From the NCBI RefSeq assembly GCF_000423865.1, contig NZ_AUIU01000015.1, positions 110,702 through 174,701 on the forward strand: 64,000 nt of DNA, written 5' to 3'. The notes under the pieces are model-generated. The model was given only the letters and a program-made list of their open reading frames with translations, had not been told where the DNA came from and did no database searches. The DNA comes from Thermodesulfovibrio thiophilus DSM 17215. GTDB taxonomy: Bacteria; Nitrospirota; Thermodesulfovibrionia; Thermodesulfovibrionales; Thermodesulfovibrionaceae. Position 1 is the first letter of the stretch. Each line of letters starts with the position of its first letter. Below, piece by piece: positions 53,607-61,407 of this stretch. Position numbers and translations under genes: made by a program.

Positions 53607-54906
53607 TTATTTAAATTTGATAAAACAAAAAATTCCCTCAATTAATGCTGATTGGGAGATTTATTTTTTCAATAGAAAAACCTATTCAGTAGAGGGTAAG
53701 AATTTAGAAATTGATAAACAAAAGGATGCGATAAGATTTCATTTTTCAATAAGAGTAATCAAGGACAAAAAAGCTGGATTTGCAACCTGTAGCGATATAA
53801 ATAAAATTCCGAATGCTTTTGAATCAGCCATCAAACTTGCCCTGATCTCTGATGTAGATGATTTTTTGAGTCTTCCACATCCAGAGCCTGTAAAGGACGT
53901 GGAACTCTTTGATGAGCAACTCATAGAGATAAAAGACTCATTGCCTCAAATATTAATTGATATGCAGAAATCTACACTTTTTGACAGCAGAATTAAGAAA
54001 CTTAGAAATGCAGAAATAGATCTTGCAATTGAAGAAAGAGGTATTATAAATTCAAATGGAATTTCGGTTTTTCAGTCTTTGACCTCCATAAATAGCTATA
54101 TAATTGCAGTTGCTGAAGATGGAGATTCTCAAATGGGCTGGGCTTACAGAACAGAAAGATTTTTGAAAAATATTAACTTTGAAGATATAGGCAGACAAGC
54201 AGCCAGTAAAGCATTAATGCTTCTCAATCCTCAGAGAATCAGTCCTTTTAAGGGTTTTGCAGTTTTAGACCCTTATGTTGCATGTGAATTTCTTGAGCTT
54301 ATTAGTCATTCTCTATCTGCGGAGAACTATCTGACGGGTAAGTCTCTTTTTATTGATAAAATTGGACATCCAGTGATTAATGAAAAATTGAAAATTGTAG
54401 ATGATGGAACGATTCCACAGAAATTTGGTTCATCTGCATTTGATGACGAAGGAGTTCCAACATCAAGAAAAATTTTGATAGAAAAAGGCGTTCTGAATTT
54501 AATTTTACACAACACCTATACTGCAAAGCGGTCTGGTAGTAGTTCCACAGGAAATGCTGTCAGAACAGATAGAGGAATCTCAGTGGGACCATCAAATCTT
54601 TATATTGATACAGAAGAACAAAAACTAAGCAGAGATGAGTTAGTCAGGAAAGTCCAAAAAGGAGTCTATATTGTTGAAGTTATGGGAATGCATACCGCAA
54701 ATCCTGTAAGCGGAGATTTTTCAGTTGGGATTTCAGGAGTTTATATAGAGGATGGACAGATGAAATATCCAGTAAGGGAAGTGGTTGTATCTGGCAATGT
54801 GAGGGAACTCTTTCAGAATACAGTGGCTTTGGGTAATGACTTAACATTCTTTGGAAACTTTGGTTCACCGACCCTCCTTGTAGGGGGCATAGATATATCT
54901 GGTTAA
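53581..54906 (+). CDS. pmbA: PmbA/TldD-family metallopeptidase
   Basis: A 441-residue member of the TldD/PmbA family, proteins that form a peptidase with TldD and process small peptides. Blocks SSTGNAVRTDRGISVGPSN and MGMHTANPVSGDFSVGISG near 370 are typical of the PmbA side, which in the TldD/TldE complex lacks zinc ligands. An in-frame ATG at 53557 also exists; 53581 gives less overlap with queD. A tldD gene was not seen in the window. Confidence 0.92.
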   Translation: MHQQHIWNNYLNLIKQKIPSINADWEIYFFNRKTYSVEGKNLEIDKQKDAIRFHFSIRVIKDKKAGFATCSDINKIPNAFESAIKLALISDVDDFLSLPHPEPVKDVELFDEQLIEIKDSLPQILIDMQKSTLFDSRIKKLRNAEIDLAIEERGIINSNGISVFQSLTSINSYIIAVAEDGDSQMGWAYRTERFLKNINFEDIGRQAASKALMLLNPQRISPFKGFAVLDPYVACEFLELISHSLSAENYLTGKSLFIDKIGHPVINEKLKIVDDGTIPQKFGSSAFDDEGVPTSRKILIEKGVLNLILHNTYTAKRSGSSSTGNAVRTDRGISVGPSNLYIDTEEQKLSRDELVRKVQKGVYIVEVMGMHTANPVSGDFSVGISGVYIEDGQMKYPVREVVVSGNVRELFQNTVALGNDLTFFGNFGSPTLLVGGIDISG

Positions 54907-54917
54907 AGGAGGAAGCA

Positions 54918-56078
54918 GTGGATTATTTTTTAACTGAAGAACAAAAAATGATAAAAGAGCTGGCAAGACAGATTGCTGAGGAGCATATTCTTCCTGTTCG
55001 GGCAGAGCTGGATGAAACAGGTGAGTTTCCATGGGAGGTTATGAAAATTCTTGCTCAGGCAGATATGTTCAGGGTTTTTGTTCCGGAGGAATACGGAGGG
55101 CTTGGTACAGGTGCACTTGAACTCTGTCTTGTAGTTGAAGAGCTGTCTCGTATTTGTCTTGGAGTATCAACTACTTATGCTGCAAATGCACTGGGAACTT
55201 ATCCAATTCTTCTTTTTGGAACAGATGAGCAAAAGAAAAAGTATTTACCGGACATAGCTGATGGGAAAAGACTGGTTGCTTTTGCTCTTACAGAGCCAAA
55301 CGCTGGTTCTGATGCAGGAGGGATTCAGACAACTGCGGTAAAAGACGGAGATCATTATGTGCTTAATGGCAGGAAACAGTGGATTACAAATGGCGGAGAA
55401 GCCGAAATTTATACAGTTATTGCTCTTACAGATAAAGCAAAGGGAGCTCGTGGTGCATCAGCTTTTATTGTTGAAAAAGGAACTCTTGGTTTTAGTTTTG
55501 GCAAGAAAGAAAATAAAATGGGAATAAGAGCATCAGCAACAAGAGAATTAATATTTGAAGATTGCAGAATTCCACAGTCAAATATGCTGAGCAGAGAAGG
55601 TATGGGCTTTATTGTTGCAATGAAAACACTTGATCAAAGCCGTGTTGGTGTTGGATCCCAGGGACTTGGAGTTGCACAGGGTGCATTTGAAGAGGCTGCA
55701 AAGTTTGCCAAACAGAGAGTACAGTTTGGCCAGCCTGTGATAAGTTTTCAGGCAATTCAGCATATGCTTGCTGATATGGCAATTCAGATTGAGGCAGCTA
55801 GAGCACTCATTTATTCAGTTGCAAGGTACATTGACTCTGGAGCAAAGGATATTACAAAAGCATCAGCAATGGCAAAAACATTTGCCACTGATGTTGCCAT
55901 GAAAGTAACAGTTGATGCTGTTCAGGTTATGGGAGGCTCTGGATATATGAAAGATTATCCTGTTGAAAAAATGATGCGGGATGCAAAGATACTTCAAATT
56001 TACGAGGGCACCAATCAGATTCAGAGAAATGTAATCGGGCAGGCAATAATAAAGGAACTTACAAAAGCGGGTTTTTAA
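54918..56078 (+). CDS. Acyl-CoA dehydrogenase
   Basis: A 386-residue flavoenzyme that oxidises acyl-CoA at the alpha-beta position. Blocks: FALTEPNAGSDAGGIQT near 123, WITNGGEAEIY near 155, and the C-terminal MRDAKILQIYEGTNQIQRNVI with the catalytic Glu in YEG. GTG start with AAAGGAGG. Chain length cannot be told. It fits fatty-acid or organic-acid oxidation by a sulfate reducer. Confidence 0.95.
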   Translation: MDYFLTEEQKMIKELARQIAEEHILPVRAELDETGEFPWEVMKILAQADMFRVFVPEEYGGLGTGALELCLVVEELSRICLGVSTTYAANALGTYPILLFGTDEQKKKYLPDIADGKRLVAFALTEPNAGSDAGGIQTTAVKDGDHYVLNGRKQWITNGGEAEIYTVIALTDKAKGARGASAFIVEKGTLGFSFGKKENKMGIRASATRELIFEDCRIPQSNMLSREGMGFIVAMKTLDQSRVGVGSQGLGVAQGAFEEAAKFAKQRVQFGQPVISFQAIQHMLADMAIQIEAARALIYSVARYIDSGAKDITKASAMAKTFATDVAMKVTVDAVQVMGGSGYMKDYPVEKMMRDAKILQIYEGTNQIQRNVIGQAIIKELTKAGF

Positions 56079-56086
56079 TCAGGATA

Positions 56087-56638
56087 TTGTTTTTGAAATT
56101 TTTAAATTCAGGATATTATTCAATATTCCTTATAGCGATGATTTTTTGGCTCTGTTCGATCAGTTGCTCGAGCTTTCAAAATATTTCTATGCCACAAAGC
56201 TATTCAATAGAGCTAACATCAAGAGAGAAAATGGAATTATTGGATGAACATAATCTGTGGCGAAAACAGGTTGGTGTGGCTGAACTTAAATGGGCATCAG
56301 AGCTTGAAAGAGTTGCTCAGGACTGGGCTTATAAATTGAGCAGGCAGTATGGATGTAAAATGATTCACAGTGATAATGATTTTGGAGAAAACATCTTCTG
56401 GGCAAACTATAATGCAACTGCAAAAATAGTTGTTGACTACTGGGCAGCGGAAAAATTTTATTATGATTATTCAACTAACAGTTGCAGAGCTGGTAAAAGC
56501 TGCGGGCATTACACTCAGATTGTATGGAGAGATACCAGAGAAGTAGGATGTGCAAAGGCTAGATGCAGTAATACAGAAGAAATCTGGGTCTGTAATTACA
56601 GGCCTGCGGGTAATATACTCAATAAAAGACCTTATTAA
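56087..56638 (+). CDS. CAP/SCP (PR-1-like) domain lipoprotein
   Basis: A 183-residue protein with a hydrophobic N-terminus ending in a lipobox-like SISC (about 27-30) and a CAP domain (about 49-183). Blocks LLDEHNLWRKQVGV, FGENIFWAN and CGHYTQIVWRDTREVGCAKARC with VCNYRPAGN match the PR-1 signature, including the Cys pattern of eukaryotic members. Substrate or role unknown. TTG start; 8 bp after the acyl-CoA dehydrogenase stop. Confidence 0.88.
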   Translation: MFLKFLNSGYYSIFLIAMIFWLCSISCSSFQNISMPQSYSIELTSREKMELLDEHNLWRKQVGVAELKWASELERVAQDWAYKLSRQYGCKMIHSDNDFGENIFWANYNATAKIVVDYWAAEKFYYDYSTNSCRAGKSCGHYTQIVWRDTREVGCAKARCSNTEEIWVCNYRPAGNILNKRPY

Positions 56639-56713
56639 GCAATATTCAGTGACAAAGGCGTATGAAAAGTTCAAGAGAGATTATAGTTGAATTCTGAGAT
56701 TGATTGATGTGGC

Positions 56714-57769
56714 TTATAATTTTGATAGAATCATAACTCTGTGTGATTCTCCCATCCCAGATGGCAGTACAAGTCTTTTAAATTTCTGTATTAAATCCTC
56801 TTTCTGGAGTTGTTCAAGCAGAGGCTCATCGCATAGAGAGATTAAAAATTTACTCTGTGATAGGTATAAATCAACATTAAATCCAGCCTGTTCAGCCCAT
56901 TTTTTTAATGCTGTAAAATTAACATGGGCAGTAATGTCCTGCTCACCAAGATTTACATAAGGGTTTTCATTTACGCTGTGTTTATAATAACAGAGCAGGC
57001 TGCCTTTTTTTCGTTCATAACTGTAATATTCTTCATTACTCCATCCATAATCAAAAATTAATACAAATCCTCTTTTCATCATTTTATATATTGTTTTAAT
57101 GAACTCTTTCATCGCAAGATTTATCTCAGAACGGTATCCATCTATCTCTAAAATCCAGGGAGCGAATTCATTGATATACTCCACTGTATCTTGCCTTGCA
57201 GGTTTTAACTCTTCAGTGAACTCTTCTGTGTTTAATCTCACATAAACTTCAAAGACCTTATTATTTCTGATTTCAAAAACTCTCACAGGAAAAGCATCAA
57301 ATATCTCATTACAGATTAAAACACCCTGAAATTCCTCTAATTTATCTATGGAGTCATACCAGAATATTTTTCCGTGATATTTTTTTAATCGTTCTCTCTG
57401 TGTATTTTCCAGATGAGGATTTATTTCTATCAGATAGTATTGAAAACTATGTTTATCATTTTCATTATATAAAAGCTCTTCCATAATATCTTCTGCAAGA
57501 TATCCCATCCCAGGTCCTATTTCAGTAATTGCAAACTCATCCGGACAGCCCATTTTTCCCCACATCAGTTTTATCTGTTTGCTTAAGATTAACCCAAAAA
57601 CTTTTCCAAGATGAGATGCTGTGAAGAAATCTCCTTGCCTTCCGATTTTTAAATCAGATTTGGTATAGTATCCAGCTTCCGGATAGTAAAGAGCCATGTT
57701 CATGAATTCATCAAAGGGAATTGGACCATTTTTTTTAATTCTTTCAATGATTATATCTTTAAGCTTCAT
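56714..57769 (-). CDS. MidA/NDUFAF7-family SAM-dependent methyltransferase
   Basis: A 351-residue methyltransferase of the COG1565 family. Segments FDEFMNMALYYPEAGYYT near 19, FTASHLGKVFGLIL, and SAM motif EIGPGMGYLAEDIM near 83 are diagnostic. Mitochondrial NDUFAF7 dimethylates an arginine of complex I; a bacterial function is not certain. It is convergent with the CAP gene and 26 bp downstream of nadA. Confidence 0.9.
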   Translation of the reverse strand: MKLKDIIIERIKKNGPIPFDEFMNMALYYPEAGYYTKSDLKIGRQGDFFTASHLGKVFGLILSKQIKLMWGKMGCPDEFAITEIGPGMGYLAEDIMEELLYNENDKHSFQYYLIEINPHLENTQRERLKKYHGKIFWYDSIDKLEEFQGVLICNEIFDAFPVRVFEIRNNKVFEVYVRLNTEEFTEELKPARQDTVEYINEFAPWILEIDGYRSEINLAMKEFIKTIYKMMKRGFVLIFDYGWSNEEYYSYERKKGSLLCYYKHSVNENPYVNLGEQDITAHVNFTALKKWAEQAGFNVDLYLSQSKFLISLCDEPLLEQLQKEDLIQKFKRLVLPSGMGESHRVMILSKL

Positions 57770-57795
57770 TTCTGGCTATGAGGTTAATGCTGTAA

Positions 57796-58707
57796 CTAAG
57801 AAACCAGAGTGAGCATTCTGTCAACAGCTTGTTTTGCTTTTATTCGGAGTTCTTCTGAAACTTTAATTACATATTTATTTTCTTTTAAGGCAGACAGAAC
57901 ACTTTCCAGTGTGGTTATTTTCATATTTGGGCATATCATGGTTTTTTTCAGTGGATAGAAAATTTTATCCGGATTTTCTTTTTTAAGCTTGTATAGAAGT
58001 CCTGTTTCTGTTCCTATTATAAATTCTCTGTGAGAAGATGCTTTTGTAAATCTCACCATCCCTGAGGTAGAGGCAACATGATCTGCAAGTTCAATAACTT
58101 CTGGACGGCATTCAGGATGAACAACTACAAGGGCATCTGGATGAGATTCCTTTGCGCGAAGCACATCTTCTTTCTTTATCATGTGATGGGTGGGGCAGAA
58201 ACCATTCCATACAATAATTTCTTTATCAGGAACATTTTTTTTAACCCAGTCAGCAAGATTTTTGTCAGGAACAAATATGATTGAATTAAAAGGAACTGCT
58301 TTTACTATCTGAGGAGCATTGGCGGATGTACAGCATGCATAACTTAAAGCCTTGACCTCTGCTGTTGTATTTACATAAGAAATAACAGGAGCATGAGGAT
58401 ATTTTTTAATCCATTTCTTGAGTTCTGTAACATCAACAGTATCTGCCATAGGACATCCTGCATCAATCTCAGGCAAAAGAACAGTTTTATCCGGGTTAAG
58501 AATTGCTGCAGTTTCAGCCATGAAATGAACTCCGCAGAAAACTATGACATCACACTTAACCTGAGCTGCTGTCCTGCTCAGTTCAAGAGAGTCTCCAACA
58601 AAATCAGCAATTTCTTGAATTTCTTCTTTTTGATAGTTATGGGCAAGGATTATAGCATTTCTTTTCTTTTTTAATTTTTTTATTTCTTCTAATGTTTCGT
58701 TGACCAT
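57796..58707 (-). CDS. nadA: Quinolinate synthase A
   Basis: A 303-residue 4Fe-4S enzyme that makes quinolinate for NAD. Cluster cysteines in FCGVHFMAETAAIL, the CCTSANAP block and ICPNMKITTLESVL, and the start LAHNYQKEEIQEIADFVGDS are diagnostic. GGGAGG ribosome site. It overlaps the transglycosylase gene by 19 bp. nadB and nadC are not here. Confidence 0.97.
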   Translation of the reverse strand: MVNETLEEIKKLKKKRNAIILAHNYQKEEIQEIADFVGDSLELSRTAAQVKCDVIVFCGVHFMAETAAILNPDKTVLLPEIDAGCPMADTVDVTELKKWIKKYPHAPVISYVNTTAEVKALSYACCTSANAPQIVKAVPFNSIIFVPDKNLADWVKKNVPDKEIIVWNGFCPTHHMIKKEDVLRAKESHPDALVVVHPECRPEVIELADHVASTSGMVRFTKASSHREFIIGTETGLLYKLKKENPDKIFYPLKKTMICPNMKITTLESVLSALKENKYVIKVSEELRIKAKQAVDRMLTLVS

Positions 58708-59390
58708 ATATAGATATCCTCCCTGTTGGTATATACAACAGTTCCATCGGACAGGACAACAGCTTTTATAGGTGAAGATCTTTTAATTCCGGGATAACTT
58801 GAAAATTCCGGAACCTTTCCTGAGTATCTTAAAGATATTCTTCTTACATAATTCTGTGTTTCCACTATATTTGGTATTCTGCCGAGTGATTCAACGAGGT
58901 TTGGCCCTGCATTGTATGCAGCAAGAGCAAGATTTACATCTCCATTAAACTTTTCAAGCAAATACTTCATATATCTTATCCCGGCATCGATATTTTCAAC
59001 AGGATCATAAGGATTTTTTACACCCATAAGCATTGCTGTTGAGGGCATAAGTTGCATAATTCCCATAGCTCCCTTTGGTGAAATAGCGTTTACATTCCAG
59101 GCTGATTCTTCCCGTATCATCTCTTTTATAAGTTTGGAATCCATACTATAATGCTTTGATTTTTCTTCAACAATGTTTTCAAGTTCTTCCCTGGATATAC
59201 TGGAAGATGTCTGACTCATGGCTGGCATTCGATAATTTACAGATTTCTTTATCGATTTTTTTTTGCTTTCTCTATTGCATAAATTTGTATAAACTTCTTG
59301 CCCGTTTATAATTTTCAAGCAAATTCTATCAGCCCACGCATTACTGTAAATAAGAAAGAGAATTATAAAAATTTGTAACAATTTATGCAT
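58689..59390 (-). CDS. Lytic transglycosylase, SLT-type
   Basis: A 233-residue exported peptidoglycan-cleaving enzyme: signal peptide (about 1-20, ending NAWA), a Cys-containing spacer, and an SLT domain (about 75-195) with catalytic Glu in REESAWNVNAISPKGAMGIMQ, and LALAAYNAGP near 168. Short tail after the domain. It has an exactly placed leaderless promoter and overlaps nadA by 19 bp. Confidence 0.94.
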   Translation of the reverse strand: MHKLLQIFIILFLIYSNAWADRICLKIINGQEVYTNLCNRESKKKSIKKSVNYRMPAMSQTSSSISREELENIVEEKSKHYSMDSKLIKEMIREESAWNVNAISPKGAMGIMQLMPSTAMLMGVKNPYDPVENIDAGIRYMKYLLEKFNGDVNLALAAYNAGPNLVESLGRIPNIVETQNYVRRISLRYSGKVPEFSSYPGIKRSSPIKAVVLSDGTVVYTNREDIYIWSTKH

Positions 59391-59395
59391 GCTAA

Positions 59396-59424
59396 ATTAT
59401 ATCAAAATAATAATGTCATTTCAA
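59396..59424 (-). promoter_or_regulatory. Leaderless promoter of the transglycosylase gene
   Basis: Minus strand: -35 TTGAAA (59424-59419), exactly 17 bp, -10 TATAAT (59401-59396). The ATG begins at 59390, 5 nt after the -10 box, so the start point coincides with the A of ATG. No Shine-Dalgarno can fit. Confidence 0.65.
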
Positions 59425-59558
59425 ATTTAAATACTTTCTCAGAGAAATAAATAAAAACATAAAATTTTCGAAAGATTTCAAAACAAAAATATTAAAGATC
59501 TTCAAAGCCTTATTTTATATGAAATTAAAACTTAATCGGTCAAAATTAGCCATATCTC

Positions 59559-59586
59559 TTGACATAGGGAATTAAAATTTTATAGA
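59559..59586 (+). promoter_or_regulatory. Promoter of the tetR-RND operon
   Basis: -35 TTGACA (59559-59564), 16 bp, -10 TATAGA (59581-59586); start near 59593, about 9 nt before the ATG at 59602, without a Shine-Dalgarno. An operator for the TetR-type protein is expected here but no clear inverted repeat was found. Confidence 0.55.
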
Positions 59587-59601
59587 CTAAAAACTTATTA
59601 C

Positions 59602-60186
59602 ATGAACAAATGTTCAGCATATGAGTCAAGGCAGAAAATTATCAATGTAGCTGAAAAAATCTTTTCTCAATACGGTTACAATGGTGCTACCATGAGAATG
59701 ATTGCAAAGGAAGCCAATATAAGTATTGGAGGATTATATCTTCATTTTAAAAATAAGGAGGAGTTATCTTTATTTTTGCTTAAAAAGAGAATTGAAGAAT
59801 TTTTTGAAAAAATTTTAAAGCCTGTTGAAAGCATTGAAAGTCCTGTTGATGCATTAAAAGCTTTGATAAAAAATATAGCAGAATATGCAAAAGAAAATAG
59901 GGAATTTATAATAATGCACACTAAAGAGCACGGTTTTACTTTTGGCTTAAGTATAAAAAAAGAGTTTTTTAAGAAAGAACTGGGAATTATTAAGAATATT
60001 ATTCAAAAGGGCATTGCTTCAGGTGAATTCAGTAATAGTTACGATCCTGAAGAAGTTGCTAAAATAATTTTAAATATTACAAGGGGCTTTGTTATGTCTG
60101 TTGTTGTTGATAGTGAAAATTTATTTAACCCGGAAGAATGCCTGAATATTCTTCTGTATGGTTTGTTTAATAAAAATAGGAGTTAG
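59602..60186 (+). CDS. TetR/AcrR-family regulator
   Basis: A 194-residue repressor-type protein: N-terminal helix-turn-helix (about 10-55, IFSQYGYNGATMRMIAKEAN and ISIGGLYLHFKNKEEL), and a helical ligand-binding part. It lies 3 bp before the efflux adaptor gene, so it probably controls this pump in response to a compound. Confidence 0.93.
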   Translation: MNKCSAYESRQKIINVAEKIFSQYGYNGATMRMIAKEANISIGGLYLHFKNKEELSLFLLKKRIEEFFEKILKPVESIESPVDALKALIKNIAEYAKENREFIIMHTKEHGFTFGLSIKKEFFKKELGIIKNIIQKGIASGEFSNSYDPEEVAKIILNITRGFVMSVVVDSENLFNPEECLNILLYGLFNKNRS

Positions 60187-60189
60187 AGG

Positions 60190-61407
60190 ATGGACATTAA
60201 AAAATTTAAAATTAAGGGCTTTAATATTAAAAATCTTAAAATCAAAAAAAAGCCATTTGTTATTGTCTGTATTGTTATTGCTGTTTTAATTATTGCAGGG
60301 ATTGTGATTAAAATGACCGGAAAGAAACAGGCCCAGCCCATGCTTCCAGAGGTGTCTGTTATAAAAATACAGACAGAAGAGGTGCTCTTGATAACCGAAC
60401 TTCCCGGAAGAACTACATCATACAGGGTTGCTGAGATCAGACCTCAGGTAAGCGGGATTTTGCTTAAAAGATTATTTACTGAAGGAAGCAAGGTAAATGC
60501 AGGACAGGTTTTATATCAGATTGATCCTGAACCTTTTAAGGCAGCTCTGGATAATGCGAAAGCGTCTCTTACAAAAGCTGAAGCTAATCTACCATCCATC
60601 AAAACACGATTTGAACGTTATGGACAGCTTGTTAAAGTAAATGCTATCAGCAAGCAGGAGTATGATGATATTAAATCTCAGTATGAACAGGCTCAGGCAG
60701 ATATTGATTACTGGAAAGCGCAGGTTAGAATAGCTCAGATTAATTTAGGATATACAAGGATTACCGCACCAATCACTGGTATAATAGGCAGGTCAAATAT
60801 TACAGAAGGTGCTCTTGTTACAGCATATCAGCAGATGGAACTTACAAGAATTCAACAGTTAGATCCAATTTATGTTGATATTCCACAATCCACAACAGAG
60901 TTAGCACTTCTTAAAAGACGACTTGAGGAAGGCAGGATTAAATATGCTGGAGAAGATCAGGAAAAAATAAAACTTATCCTTGAGGATGGCTCAATTTATT
61001 CACTTGAAGGGTTATTACAGTTTAGAGATGTAACAGTTGATCCAAGTACTGGCACAGTTATTTTAAGGGCAATATTCCGTAATCCTGAAGGCACACTGCT
61101 ACCAGGGATGTTTGTTAGAGCTCAAATAAAAGAAGGAGTAAATAAAAATGCAATTCTGCTTCCGCAAGAGTGTGTACTTCGAGATTCTAAAGGTAATCCA
61201 TATGTATATATAGTTGACAGGCAGAGTAAAGTTCAGGTAAGACCTATAGTTATTGACAGAGCAATAGGAAACAAATGGCTTGTTTCTTCAGGACTATCTG
61301 AAGGAGAGTTAGTAATAATTGAAGGACTTCAGAAAATAAGGCCAGATATATCTGTTAAAGCTGTGTATTATGCTCCTAAGAAAACCGAGAATCGAGGCAA
61401 TCAATAA
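60190..61407 (+). CDS. RND efflux periplasmic adaptor (AcrA/MexA type)
   Basis: A 405-residue membrane fusion protein: a basic start, one anchor helix (about 23-43), a lipoyl-like part (SGILLKRLFTEGSKVNAGQVL), a coiled-coil hairpin (about 115-180), the second lipoyl half (NLGYTRITAPITGIIGRS), and beta-barrel and membrane-proximal parts (PQECVLRDSKGNPYVYIV). It joins the pump to an outer-membrane channel. Its stop overlaps the pump ATG by one base. Confidence 0.95.
   Translation: MDIKKFKIKGFNIKNLKIKKKPFVIVCIVIAVLIIAGIVIKMTGKKQAQPMLPEVSVIKIQTEEVLLITELPGRTTSYRVAEIRPQVSGILLKRLFTEGSKVNAGQVLYQIDPEPFKAALDNAKASLTKAEANLPSIKTRFERYGQLVKVNAISKQEYDDIKSQYEQAQADIDYWKAQVRIAQINLGYTRITAPITGIIGRSNITEGALVTAYQQMELTRIQQLDPIYVDIPQSTTELALLKRRLEEGRIKYAGEDQEKIKLILEDGSIYSLEGLLQFRDVTVDPSTGTVILRAIFRNPEGTLLPGMFVRAQIKEGVNKNAILLPQECVLRDSKGNPYVYIVDRQSKVQVRPIVIDRAIGNKWLVSSGLSEGELVIIEGLQKIRPDISVKAVYYAPKKTENRGNQ

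Noticed and set aside
59535..59565. TetR operator with arms GTCAA/TTGAC
   Set aside because: Arms of only 5 bp with a 15-bp spacer in AT-rich sequence; too weak to call.
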